DNA of 64,000 nt, from positions 188,779,703 through 188,843,702 of the forward strand of contig NC_058519.1 of NCBI RefSeq assembly GCF_904849725.1, written 5' to 3'. Source of the DNA: Hordeum vulgare subsp. vulgare (Eukaryota > Streptophyta > Magnoliopsida > Poales > Poaceae). Both the position numbers and the translations under genes were made by a program. How positions within the stretch are numbered: the stretch's first letter is position 1; every line of letters starts with the position of its first letter. Below are positions 45,761 to 57,404 of the stretch, piece after piece. The notes under the pieces were generated by a model. That model saw only the letters and a list, made by a program, of their open reading frames with translations, did not search any database and was not told the DNA's origin.

Positions 45761-47088
45761 TTTCAACTTAGCTTTCTCTATAAACGTATTAAAATTCAGG
45801 GTGATTGTCGCGTGAGCCATTGATCTATAACACAAATTTTGCAAAGTGGACTTAGACTATGTTTAAGATAATTAGAATTTAACTAATCAAATTACTAATA
45901 AACTCCCACTCAAAAAGTACATCTGTCTAGTCATTTCAGTGGCACATGATCCAAATTCACTAACTCAAGTCCGATCATCACGTGAGTTGAGAATAGTTTC
46001 GGTGGTAAGCATCTCTATGCTAATCATATCAACTATACGATTCATGCTCGACCTTTTGGTCTCATGTGTTTCAAGGCCATGTCTGCACATGCTAGGCTTG
46101 TCAAGTTTAACCCGAGTGTTCTGCGCGTGCAACTGTTTTGCACCCGTTGTATGTGAACGTTGAGTCTATCACACCCGATCATCACGTGGTATCTCGAAAC
46201 GAGGAACTGTCGCAACGGTGCATAGTTGGGGAGAACACAATTTCATCTTGAAATTTTAGTGAGAGATCACCTTATAGTCCTACCGTCGTTCTAAGCAAAA
46301 TAAGGTGCATAAAAGGATTAACATCACATGCAATTCATAAGGGACATGATATGGCCATCATCTTGTGCTTCTTGATCTCCATCACTCAAGTACCGGCATG
46401 ATCTTCTTGTCACCGGCGCCACACCATGATCTCCATCATCATGATCTCCATCAATGTGTCGCCATCAAGGTTGTCGTGCTATCTATGCTATTACTACTAA
46501 AGCTACGACCTATCAATATAGTAAACGCATCTGGAAACACAAACATTAGTTTAAAGACAACCCTATGTCTCCTGCCGGTTACCGTAGCATCGACATGCAA
46601 GTCGAAATTAACTATTACAACTTGATCATCTCATACATCCAATATGTCACATCACATCATTGGCCATATCATATCACAAGCATACCCTGCAAAAACAAGT
46701 TAGACGTCCTCTAATATTTTGTTGCATGTTTTACATGGCTTCTATGGGTATCTAGTATGATCGCATTGTACTTACGCAAAAACCACAACGGAGATTTGCA
46801 AATTGCTATTTAACCTCTCCAAGGACCGCCTCGGTCAAAACCAATTCAACTAAAGTTGAAGAAACAGGTACCCGCCAGTCATCTTTATGCAACGAGGTTG
46901 CATGTCATTAGATGAAACTAGTCTCTTGTAAGCGTACGAGTTATGTCGGTCCGGGCCGCTTCAATCCAACAATACCGATGAATCGAGAAAATACTAAGGA
47001 GGGAAGCAAATCGAACATCACCGTCCACAAAATCTTTTGTGTTCTACTCGAGATAACATCTACGCATGAACCTAGCTCATGATGCCAC
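45761..47088 (-). mobile_element. Leader and primer-binding site of minus-strand Copia
   Basis: Non-coding. The primer site (GTGGCATCATGAGC on the minus strand, 47088-47075) abuts the LTR and equals that of the plus-strand copy. The text around 45905-45985 and 46300-46640 matches the plus-strand leader in reverse complement. Confidence 0.75.
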
Positions 47089-48860
47089 TATTGGGGAACG
47101 TTGCGTGGGAAACAAAAATTTTCCTACGCACACGAAGACCTATCATGGTGATGTCCATCTATGAGTGGAGATTAGATATACATACCCTTGTACATCGCTC
47201 AGCGAGAAGCGTTAAGAAACACGGTTGATGTAGTGGAATGTCTTCACGTCACTCGAACCGTCCCACGATCCGTCCCACGAACCGTCTTGCGATGCGTCCC
47301 ACGATCCGTTCCGATCTAGCGCCGAACGGACGGCACCTCCGTGTTCAGCACACGTACAACTCGACGGTGATCTCGGGCTTCTTGATCCAGCAAGCAAGAC
47401 GGAGAAGTAGTTCAGTTCTCCGGCAGCGTGACGACACTCCATTGGTGGTGATGATCTACTCCTGCAGGGCTCCGCCCGAGCTCCGTAGAAATCTGATCTA
47501 GAGGTAAAACTATGTGGAATAGTCTAGAGTCGCACGTGGCAAAGTTGTGTCTCAAAAAGCTCTAAACCACCACTATATATAGGAGGAGGGGAAGGGGCTA
47601 GCCTTGAGGCACAAGGGCTTCAAGGTGCGTCGGCCGCCAGGAGGAGGAGGACTCCTCCTCTAATTCGGTTTGGGTAGGAGGAGTCCTCCTCTTCCTTCCC
47701 ACCTCCCTCTTTCCTTTTTTTCTTCTTTTCTTTTGGTATTAACTTATGTGGCGCCATAGACATCTTGGGATGACTTTGCCAGCCCAATAAGGACTTGGTG
47801 CACCACCCTAGGGACTTGGGCTCACTCCCGGGTGTGTGGACCCCTCCCGGTAAACACCCGGAAGCCATTCGTCACTCCCGGTACACTGCTAGAATTCCCC
47901 GAAACTTTCCGGTGACCAAATGAAACCATCTTATATATCAATCTTCATTTCCGGACCATTCCGGAAACTCTCATGATGGCTGTGATCTCATCCGGGACTC
48001 CGAACAACATTCGGTAACCACGGATATAACTCAACTATACTAAAACATCATCGAACCTTAAGTGTGCACACCCTGCGGGTTCGAGAACTATGTATACATA
48101 ACCCGAGACACTCCTCGGTCAATATCCAATAGCGGGCCTTGGACGCCCATATTGGATCCTATGTATTATTCGAAGATCTTATTGGTTGAACCTCAGTGCC
48201 AAGGATAAATATAATCCCGTATGTCATTCCCTTTGTCCTTTGGTATGTTACTTGCCCAAGATTCGATCGTCGGTGTCTGCATACCTATTTCAATATCGTT
48301 ACCGGCAAGTCTCGCTACTTGTTCCATAATACAAGATCCTGTGACTTACACTTAGTCACATTGCTTGCAAGGCCTGTGTGTGATGTTGTATTACCGAGTG
48401 GGCCCCGAGATACCTCTCCGTCACACGTGTAGAGCACCTTTATAGTCAACCGGTTACGTTCCGACGTTTGATACATACAAGGTATTCCTCCGGTGCCTGT
48501 GAGTTATATGATCTCATGGTCATAGCAATAAATACTTGACACGCAGAAAACAATAGCAATAAAATGACACGACCAATATGCTACATTCATAGTTTGGGTC
48601 TAGTCCATCACATGATTCTTCTAATGATGTGATCTAGTTATCTAGTGACAATACTTGCACATAGCCAGAAAACCTTGACTATCCTTGATCAACTTGCTAG
48701 CCAACTAGAGGCTTGCTAGGGACATTGTTTTGTCTATGTATCCACACATGTATCCATGTTTTCATTCAATACAATTATAGCATGGATAATAAACGATTAT
48801 CTTGTAACAGGAAATATAATAATAACTATTTATCATTGCCTCAAGGGCATATTTCCAACA
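47089..48860 (-). mobile_element. 5' LTR of minus-strand Copia
   Basis: 1,772 bp. On the plus strand it starts TATTGGGG where the other LTR has TGTTGGGG, so one terminal base is mutated, and it ends in CCAACA at 48860. A TATA-like ATATATAGG lies near 47574-47582. It lacks the long G run seen in the plus-strand copy. Confidence 0.88.
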
Positions 48861-50570
48861 ACCGCTCCCTTGATGACCCTAGTCCTGCTGAATTCGATGT
48901 TGAAGGCATGAAGCTCGATGTTCCATTCAGCAACCCTTCCCGCCGCGTTTGGCTTGTGGAGGATCTTCTCGAAGGGGTAGGCGGAGACGACCTTGATCGG
49001 GTGTCCCTGAAGTAGTGACGAAGCTTGCGCGAGGGAACGAGGAGCGTTAGAAGGAGTTTCTGCTGCATGGGGTAGCGTGAGGGTGCGTCCCGAAGTACCA
49101 TGCTGACGAAGTACACTGGGTTCTCGACGAGGGTGTTCCCGCCCGTGGCATTGTGCTCCTCAGCAGCTTCAGGAGGTTGGGGCATCTCGTCGTCCGGAGA
49201 GAGGGTCGGGGGCGTCAGGAGGGCTAGGCATCTCAGGATGCGATCGTGAAGTCTGGACCTTATGTCCCTCTATCTGCGAGGGAGTTGGAGCTCGTGAGTC
49301 GCGCGATCCCCCAGACCCTACGGGTGGAGGCCCACCGCCCCCCCCCCCTCCCGCGATGTTGCGCCCTTGCTGGTTCGCTCCTCCCTTACTGCCACCAATG
49401 CAGAGCTGGCGGAGTGGGGGGGTGAAAGGAAGGTACAAAAGTAGGGGCTCTCGAGGGCGGGGCGCGACGATGATCGGTGGGCTCGTGAGGTATTGCTTGA
49501 GTTCATCGAAGGTGGTGTCGGCCTCCGGGGTCCACTCGAAGGGCCCCTTTCTTTTCATGATCTTGAAGAAAGGGAGGGCCCGCTCGCCGAGCTTGGAGAT
49601 GAAACGCCCGAAGGAGGTAACACACCCCACCAACTTTTGCATTTCCATGAGTATTGTGGGCGCGCTCATCTTGTTTATGGCATTGACCTTTACTAGGTTT
49701 GCCTCAATCCCCCCGTGTGACAACAGGAAACCAAGCAGCTTGCCCGATGGGACCCCGAAGACGCACTTCTCGGGGTTGAGCTTTAGGTTCACCTCTCGAA
49801 GGCTGGAGAAGATCTCCTCCAGGTCCTCCACCAGGGACCTTGCCTGCCTTGACTTGACCGCGATGTCATCGACGTAGGCCTCTGCGTTCCTCCCGAGCTG
49901 CGGTCCCAGGGATCTATGCATCAGCTGCTGGAAGGTTGCCCCGGCGTTCCGCAGCCCGAAGGGTATGCACTCGTAGAATTATACCCCACACAGAGAGAGG
50001 ACGGTTGTCTTCTCGACGTCCTCCACCGCCATCTTGATCTGGTGGTAGCCCGAGAATGCATCCAGGAAGCACAGGAGATCGCACTCCGTGATGGAGTCCA
50101 TGATATGTTCGATGCGTGGTAGCGGGAACGGGTCCTGAGGTCAAGCCTTGTTGAGGTTCGTGAAGTTGAAGCACATGCGCTCGTTCCCGCACTTCTTCGG
50201 GACAATCACCGGGTTGGCCACCCATTCCGGGTAACGCACCTTTCGAATGACCCCTGCCTCCTTCACTTTGTGCACCTCCTGAGCGACGAACGCATGTTTT
50301 TCCGAAGCTTGTCTCCTTGCCTTCTACTTCACTGGGCGCGTGTTCGGGCACACCATGAGGTGGTTCTCAATAACATCCCTCGGGATCCCCACCAGGTCGG
50401 AGGTGCTCCAGGAGAACGCGTCCTTGTTCGCCCTGAGAAACCCAACAATGTCGTCTGTTGGTCTTGGGGGAGGTTTGCGTTGATGGTGAAGGTGGGAGTC
50501 AAGCTTCCTTCATTCACCGGAACTTGCTTCGTCTCCGCCCGGTCCTGGGAGAACAACTACTTATTCTTCA
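48861..50570 (-). pseudogene. Tat-2 reverse transcriptase and first RNase H (broken)
   Basis: The linker and start of reverse transcriptase lie at 50570-50350 (NEGSLTPTFTINANLPQDQQ, GIPRDV). Then VIRKVRYPEWVANPVIVPKK and CFLDAFSGYHQIKMAVEDVE (about 50240-50010), with a stop where NKACPQDPFPLPRI is split. The 250-codon ORF 49921-49169 carries AEAYVDDIAVKSRQ with YVDD, LKLNPEKCVFGVPSGKLLGF and FDELKQYLTSPPIIV. RNase H text (PVYFVSMVLRDAPSRYPMQQ, RKLRHYF) ends at 48861, where the Copia element inserted. Confidence 0.87.
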
Positions 50571-50717
50571 CAGGTGCGATGTCGTGGGCGTCACCTAGGT
50601 CCTCCGTGGCGCGTGCCTCGCCCCTAGGGTTGGTGTAGACCACAGCCACGGCCTTGTGGCAGAGCTCGAGCACCCGTGAGGCGTCCTTGATGTCCCCCAT
50701 GACACTGCGTACGCCGC
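50571..50717 (-). pseudogene. Tat-2 protease to reverse transcriptase linker
   Basis: Continuation of pol up to the Athila insertion point. Minus-strand text includes SRVLELCHKAVAVVYTNPRG and DLGDAHDIAPV. It joins the protease fragment at 60978 onward. Confidence 0.65.
50713..50717. repeat. Target site duplication GCCGC, left copy
   Basis: GCCGC directly before the LTR at 50718; the identical 5-mer is at 60978-60982 directly after the second LTR. Confidence 0.92.
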
Positions 50718-52237
50718 TGATAAGTCCATTTTACATCATGTTTTCATGTTGATATTTATTGCTTCTTGGGCTGTTATTTCACTTCACGGTACAATTCTTA
50801 TGCATTTTCTCTCTTATTTTGCAAGGTTTACATGAAGAGGGAGAATGCCGGTAGCTGGAATTCTGGCCTGAAAGTGGAGCAAGTTTGAGATACCTATTCT
50901 GCACGACCCCACACGCCATAAAAATCAAAGATGATTTTTTCTGGATTTATAAAAAATACTGGGCTGAAGAAGCGCCAGAGGGGCGCCAGCAGGTGGCCAC
51001 AAACCTGCTAGGCGCGGCACCCCCCTGGTCGCGCCTAGGGGGCTTGTGGGCAGCCTGCTGGCCCACTGGCCCCCCTCTTCTGCTATATGAAGGGTTTCGT
51101 CCGTAAAAAATCAAGGAGGAGCTTTTTCGCGGATTCGCCGACGCCACGAGGCGGAACATGAGCATAACCAATCTAGAGCTCCAGCAGGACGATCCTGCCG
51201 GGGAAACTTCCCTCCCGGAGGGGGAAATCGTCGCCATCGTCATGACCAACACTCCTCTCATCGGAGGGAACTCGTCACCATCAACATCTTCATCAGCACC
51301 ATCTCATCTCCAAACCCTAGTTCATCTCTTGTAACTAATCTCCGTCTCGCGACTCCGATTGGTACTTGTAAGGTAGCTAGTAGTGTTAATTATTCTTCGT
51401 AGTTGATGCTGGTTGGATTACTTGGTGGAAGAGTTTATGTTCAGATCCTTGATGCTACTCATTACCTCTCTTGTCATGAATATGATTATGCTTTGTGAGT
51501 AGTTACTTTTGTTCCTCGGGACATGGGATAAGTCATGCTAATAGTAGTCATGTGAATTTGGTATTCGTTCGGTATTTTGATGTGTTGTATGTTGTTTTCC
51601 TCTAGTGGTGTTATGTGAACGTCGATTACATAACACCTCACCATTATTTGGGCCTAGAGGAAGGCATTGGGAAGTAGTAAGAAGATGATGGGTTGCTAGA
51701 GTGACAGAAGCTTAAACCCTAGTTTATGCGTTGCTTCGTAAGGGGCTGATTTGGATCCACTAGTTTAATGCTATGGTTAGACTTTTTCTTAATTCTTCTT
51801 TCGTAGTTGAGGATGCTTGCGAGAGGGGTTAACTATAAGTGGGATGCTTGTCCAAGTAAGGGCAGTACCCAAGCGCCGGTCCACCCACATATCAAACTAT
51901 CAAAGTAACGAACGCGAATCATATGAACATGATGAAAACTAGCATGACAGAAATTCCCGTGTGTCCTCGGGAGCGTTTTTCCGCTTATAAGACTTTGTCC
52001 AGGCTTGTCCCTTGCTACAAAATGGATTGGGACACTTTGCTGCACTGTTGCTACTTTTGTTACTTGTTGCTTGCTACGAATCATCTCACCAAACAATCAC
52101 TTGTTACCGACAATTTCAGTGCTTGCAGAATTTACCTTGCTGAAAACCACTTGTCAGATCCTTCTGCTCCTCGTTGGGTTCGACACTCTTACTTATCGAA
52201 AGGACTACAATTGATCCCCTATACTTGTGGGTCATCA
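50718..52237 (+). mobile_element. 5' LTR of Athila-like element
   Basis: Starts TGATAAG and ends GGGTCATCA. The GC-rich inverted repeat is at 51008-51038, and a TATA-like TATATGA at 51084-51090. A short stretch ('aggtttac' near 50824-50831) is absent from the 3' LTR. Substitutions between the LTRs are visible in the first 80 bases, so this is not a very recent insertion. Confidence 0.93.
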
Positions 52238-52248
52238 AGACTCTTTTC

Positions 52249-52270
52249 TCGCACCGTTTCCAGGGAGTGA
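52249..52270 (+). other. Athila primer-binding site (degenerate)
   Basis: TCGCACCGTTTCCAGGGAG sits about 12 bases after the LTR and lines up with the Athila-type site TGGCGCCGTTGCCGGGGAG with several changes. The following GTGAAGCGCC is the usual context. The mismatches would weaken primer pairing. Confidence 0.65.
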
Positions 52271-52343
52271 AGCGCCTTTGGTAAGTGGAACTTGGTAAGG
52301 GAACATTCATATAGTGTGCTGAAATTTATTGTCACTTGTCACT

Positions 52344-53000
52344 ATGGATAATAATCCTTTGAGAGGCTTGTTCAGGGTATCCTCACCTCGAACGGAAGCA
52401 CAAATAGTTGCTCCTCAACCTGCTGCACCTACTGAAAATATTTGCTTTGAATTTCCTTCGGATATGCTTGAGAAACTGCTCGCTAATACTTTTATAGGAG
52501 ATGGAACATCACATCCAGACTTGCATCTGATCTATGTAGATGAAGTTTGTGGTTTATTTAAGCTTGCAGGTTTGCCCGAGGATGAGGTCAACAAGAAGGT
52601 CTTTCCTTTATCTTTTAAGGATAAGGCGTTGACATGGTATAGATTATGTGATGATACTGGATCATGGGACTACAATCGGTTGAAATTGGAATTTCATCAA
52701 AAGTTCTATCCTATGCATTTAGTACATCGTGATCGGAATTATATTTACAATTTTTGGCCTCGTGACAGAGAAAGCATCGCTCAAGCTTGGGGAGCCTTAA
52801 ATCAATGTTATATTCATGCCCCAACCATGAGCTCTCAAGAGAAATTATCATTCAGAACTTCTATGCTCGGCTTTCTCATGATGATCGCACCATGCTTGAC
52901 ACTTCTTGTATCGGTTCTTTTATGAAGAGAGATATTGACTTCAAATGGAATTTATTGGAGAGAATTAAACGCAACTCTGAAGATTGGGAGCTTGAAGAAG
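52344..53000 (+). pseudogene. Athila gag N-terminal part (one frameshift to pol frame)
   Basis: ATG 52344 opens MDNNPLRGLFRVSSP. The Gag core has FEFPSDMLEKLLANTFIGDG, LAGLPEDEVNKKVFPLSFKD, ALTWYRLCDD and LKLEFHQKFYP. Near 52785-52800 the sense moves to another frame: [11 protein letters not shown] in the first, [20 protein letters not shown] in the second. This indicates a one-base lesion, not a programmed shift, since Athila Gag text continues on the far side. The first frame runs on to a stop at 52923-52925 as junk. The start at 52344 is preferred over the upstream non-ATG codon at 52329. Confidence 0.88.
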
Positions 53001-56000
53001 CTAAGGAGTTAGGTATGAATTTCACGTTTGATTGCGTCAAATCCTTTGTTGAGACAAATACTTTTTCTGACTTTAGCGCTAATTATGGACTTGACTCTGA
53101 GATAGTAGCTTCATTGTGTGAATCCTTTGCTGCTCATATTGATCTCCCCAAAGCGAAGTGGTTGAAATATCATCCTCCTTTAGAAGTCAATGTAGTTAAG
53201 CCCAATCCAGTTGAAGAGAAAGTCATTGCCTATAATGATCCTGTTGTTCCCAGTGCTTACATTGAGAAACCACCTTTCCCTGTTAGGATAAAGGATCATT
53301 CTAATGCTTCAACTATGATACGTAGAGGCTATATTAGAACACCTACACCCCCTGAGCAAATTAGAGTTGAACCTAGCATTTCTATTATCAAAGATCTCCT
53401 GTCAGACGATGTTGAAGGACATAATATTCACTTCTGTGAAGATGCTGCTAGAATTGCTAAACCTCACACTAGAGACAAACATAGGCCTGTTGTTGGCATG
53501 CCTGTTGTTTCTGTTAACATAGGAGATCATTGTTATCATGGTTTATGTGACGTGGGTGCTAGTGTTGGTGCAATACCTCAATCCTTATATGATGAAATCA
53601 AAGACGAGATTGCACCTATTGAGATAGAACCTATTGATGGCACTATTGAGCTTGCCAATAGAGATCCCATCTTCCTTGTGGGAATTGTTAGGGATGTTGA
53701 AGTCTTGTGTGGTAAAACAAAGTATCCTGCTGATTTCCTCGTTCTTGCTACCGCACAAGATAGCTTTTGTCCCATCATATTTGGCAGACCCTTCCTCAAT
53801 ACTGTCAATGCTCATATTGATTGTGAGAAGCAAACTGTCACTGTTGGCTTTGAAGGTGTGTCACATGAGTTCAATTTCTCCAAGTTTGGTAGACAACCTC
53901 ATGAAAAAGAGTTGCCTAGTAGGGATGAAACTATTGCCTTAGCTTCTATTGCCATGCCTCCTACTGATCCCTTAGAGCAATACTTTCTTGAGCATGAAAA
54001 TGATATGCATATGGATGAAAGGGATGAGATAGATAGAGTTGTCTTAGAACAATATCATATCCTTAAGAATAACTTGCCTGTTGAACTGCTTGGGGATCCA
54101 CCTCCCCCAAAGGGTGATCCTGCGTTCGAGCTTAAACAGTTGCCTGATACTCTTAAGTATGCTTATCTAGATGAAAAGGAGATATATCCTGTTATTATTA
54201 GTGCTAGCCTCTCAGAGCATGAAGAAAAGAAGCAACTAAAAACTCTGAGGAAGCACCGTGCTGCTATTGGATATACTCTTGATGATCTTAAGGGCATTAG
54301 TCCGACTCTATGCCAGCACAAGATTAAAACTGATCCTGACTTCAAACTAGTTGTTCATCATCAAAGGAGATTAAATCCTAAGATGAAAGAGGTAGTAAGA
54401 AAAGAAATACTAAAGCTCCGGGAAGCAGGTATTATCTATCATGTTGCTCATAGTGATTGGGTGAGTCCGGTGCATTGCGTCCCTAAGAAGGGAGGTATTG
54501 CCATTGTCCCTAATCATAAGGATGAATTGAACCCACAGAGGATTATTACTGGCTATAGGATGGTGATCGATTTTAGGAAATTGAATAAAGCCACTAGGAA
54601 AGATCATTACCCTTTGCCTTTTATCGACCAAATGCTAGAAAGACTATCTAAACACATACACTTCTTCTTTCTAGACGGTTATTCTGGTTTCTCCCAAATA
54701 CCAGTTGCACAATCTGATCAGGAGAAAACCAGTTTCACCTGCCCTTTCGGTACCTTTGCTTATAGACGTATGCCTTTTGGCTTATGTAATGCACCTGCCA
54801 CCTTTGAAAGATGTATGATGACTATATTCTCTAACTTTTGTGAAAAGATTGTTGAGGTTTTCATGGATGACTTCTCCATTTACGGGTCTTCCTTTGATGA
54901 TTGCCTCAGCAACCTTGATCGAGTCTTGGAGAGATGTAAAGACACCAATCTTGTCTTGAATTGGGAGAAGTGCCACTTTATGGTTAATAAAGGCATCGTC
55001 TTAGGACATAAAATTTCTGAAAGAGGTATTGAAGTCAATAAGGCTAAGGTTGATGCAATCGGGAAAATGCCATACCCCACATATATCAAAGGTATAAGAA
55101 GTTTACTTGGTCATGCTGGTTTCTATAGAAGGTTCATTAAAGACTTCTCTAAGATTTCTAGGCCTCTTACCAATCTCTTGCAAAAGGATATTCCTTTTGT
55201 CTTTGACGATGATTGTGAGGAAGCCTTCGAAATACTTAAGAGGGCTTTGATAACTGCACCTATTGTTCAACCACTTGATTGGAACTTGCCTTTTGAGTTC
55301 ATGTGTGATGCTAGTGATTATGCTGTTGGTGCTGTGCTAGGGCAAAGAGTTGACAAGAAGTTGAATGTTATTCACTATGCTAGTAAAACTCTAGACAGTT
55401 CCCAAAGAAACTATGCTACTACGGAGAAGGAATTTTTAGCAGTCGTGTTTGCATGTGAAAAGTTCAGGTCTTACATAGTTGATTCCAAAGTCACTATTCA
55501 CACTGATCACACTGTTATTAAGTACCTCATGGAGAAGTCCGACGCTAAACCTAGACTTATCAGATGGGTTCTCTTGCTACAAGAGTTTGATTTGCACGTT
55601 GTCGACAGAAAGGGTGCTGATAACCCCGTAGCAGATAACTTGTCTAGGTTGGAGAACGTTCTTGATGACCCACAACCTATTGATGATGGCTTTCCCGATG
55701 AGCAATTGAATGTCATCAATACTTCACGTAGTGCACCGTGGTATGCTGAGTATGCAAACTATATCGTTGCCAAATATATACCACCTAGTTTCACATACCA
55801 GCAAAAGAAGAAGTTCTTCTTTGACTTGAGGCATTACTTTTGGGATGATCCTCACCTTTATAAGGAAGGAGTAGATGGTGTTATTAGACGTTGTGTACCT
55901 CAACATGAACAGGGACAGATCCTACAAAAGTGTCACTCCGAGGCCTACAGAGGACACCATGCGGGAGATAGAACTGCACACAAGGTATTGCAATCAGGTT

Positions 56001-57091
56001 TCTATTGGCCCACTCTCTTCAAGGATGTCCGTAAGTTTGTCTTGTCTTGTGACGAATGTCAAAGAATAGGTAATATCGGTAAACGTCAGGAAATGCCTAT
56101 GAACTATTCACTTGTCATTGAACCATTTGATGTTTGGGGCTTTGATTACATGGGACCTTTTCCAAAATCCAACGGGTATACTCACATCTTAGTTGCTGTT
56201 GATTACGTCACTAAGTGGGTAGAAGCTATCCCCACTAGTAGTGCTAATCACAACACTTCTATGAGGATGCTAAAAGAAGTTATTTTCCCTAGATTTGGAG
56301 TCCCTAGATATCTAATGACCGACAGTGGTTCACATTTCATTCATGGTGCTTTTCGTAAAGCGCTTGCTAAGTATGATGTCAACCATACAATTGCGTCTCC
56401 CTATCACCCTCAGTCGAGTGGTTAAGTAGAGCTAAGTAATAGAGAGATTAAACTGATTCTGCAAAAGACTGTCAGCAGGTCTAGAAAGAATTGGTCTAAG
56501 AAGCTAGATGATGCACTGTGGGCTTATAGGACTGCCTATAAGAATCCCATGGGAATGTCTCCGTACAAAATGGTGTATGGTAAAGCATGTCATTTACCTC
56601 TTGAGCTAGAGCATAAATCCTATTGGGCAATCAAAGAGCTCAACTTTGATTTCAAACATGCCGGTGAGAAGAGGTTATTTGACATTAGCTCGCTTGATGA
56701 ATGGAGAACTCAGGCATGTGAGAATACCAAGTTGTTCAAAGAGAAGGTTAAGAGGTGGCATGATAAGAGGATACAAAAGCGTGAGTTCAATGTAGGTGAT
56801 TATTTCTTGCTATATAACTCTCATTTAAGATTCTTTGCGGGCAAGCTTCTCTCTAAATGGGAAGGTCCCTATATTGTTGAGGAAGTATATCATTCCGTTG
56901 CTATCGAGATCAATAACACGGAAGGTAATTGTCCGAGAGTTGGAAATGGGCAGAGAATCAAGCATTATATCTCACGTACTCCCATAAATGTTGAAAGCAA
57001 TATCATCAATACCATAACTCCGAAAGAATACCTAAGGACATTTATCAACCTGTTTCAGACTCCGAAAACGAAAAGGTATGTGATTTGGTAA
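52787..57091 (+). pseudogene. Athila gag (C-terminal) and pol polyprotein, one in-frame stop
   Basis: One frame of 1,434 codons is broken only by TAA at 56423-56425. Counting from 52787: Gag C-terminus about 1-200; protease with LCDVGAS, aspartate at 255 (DVGAS instead of DTGA); reverse transcriptase about 520-780 with [10 protein letters not shown], catalytic residues FMDD at 692-695; RNase H from about 835 with CDASD (D841), TEKEFLAV and DNLSRLE; integrase with [12 protein letters not shown]...CDECQ zinc region, then D1120 (GFDYMGPF), D1179 (TDSGSHF) and E at 1215, just after the stop. This is a D-D-35-E spacing. The stop falls between SSG and VELSN, inside the integrase core, and fits CAA to TAA. 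The tail after it (56426-57091) is open. The element makes its own DNA copy and inserts it; this copy would make an integrase cut short. Confidence 0.93.
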
Positions 57092-57404
57092 GAAAACAGA
57101 CTCCAAAACTTTTCTAGTAGGAAATTTTCTCCATTTTGGAATATTTGAAAAATACAAAAATTGGAAGTAGTCCGGAAAGTGTGCGAGGAGGCGACAAGCC
57201 AGCCAGGCGCAGGGCCCACCCCCTGGCCGCGCCTGGGGGCTTCTGGCCACCTCGTGCGCCTCGCAGACTCCGTTTTCGTGCGGAGTACTCCTTCTGGTTT
57301 GGAAAAAATCAATATATATTCTCCCACGAGGTCTGACCCTTGTATCACGCATATTTCCTCTGTTTTTCGTTTCGAGCCTGTTTCTGTTGCAGATCTAGAT
57401 CGCT
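57092..57404 (+). other. Spacer between pol and third ORF, with candidate splice acceptor
   Basis: Non-coding. It contains an 8-bp GC-rich stem (57202-57209 with 57228-57235) resembling the LTR hairpin. A pyrimidine-rich tract (about 57356-57390) ends in TTGCAG at 57387-57392, a strong-looking 3' splice site 12 bases before the ATG of the next ORF. No donor was assigned. Confidence 0.5.

Larger units (their letters stand above)
44265..48860 (-). mobile_element. Copia element, minus strand, large internal deletion
   Basis: TG at 44265 and CA at 48860 bound a 4.6-kb element of the same family as the plus-strand Copia. The flanking 5-mers are GCCGC (44260-44264) and ACCGC (48861-48865), a target duplication with one mismatch. 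Inside are a full 5' LTR (48860-47089), leader, a gag start, and a truncated 3' LTR (45548-44265). Most of gag, all of pol and the first part of the 3' LTR are missing. Confidence 0.88.
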
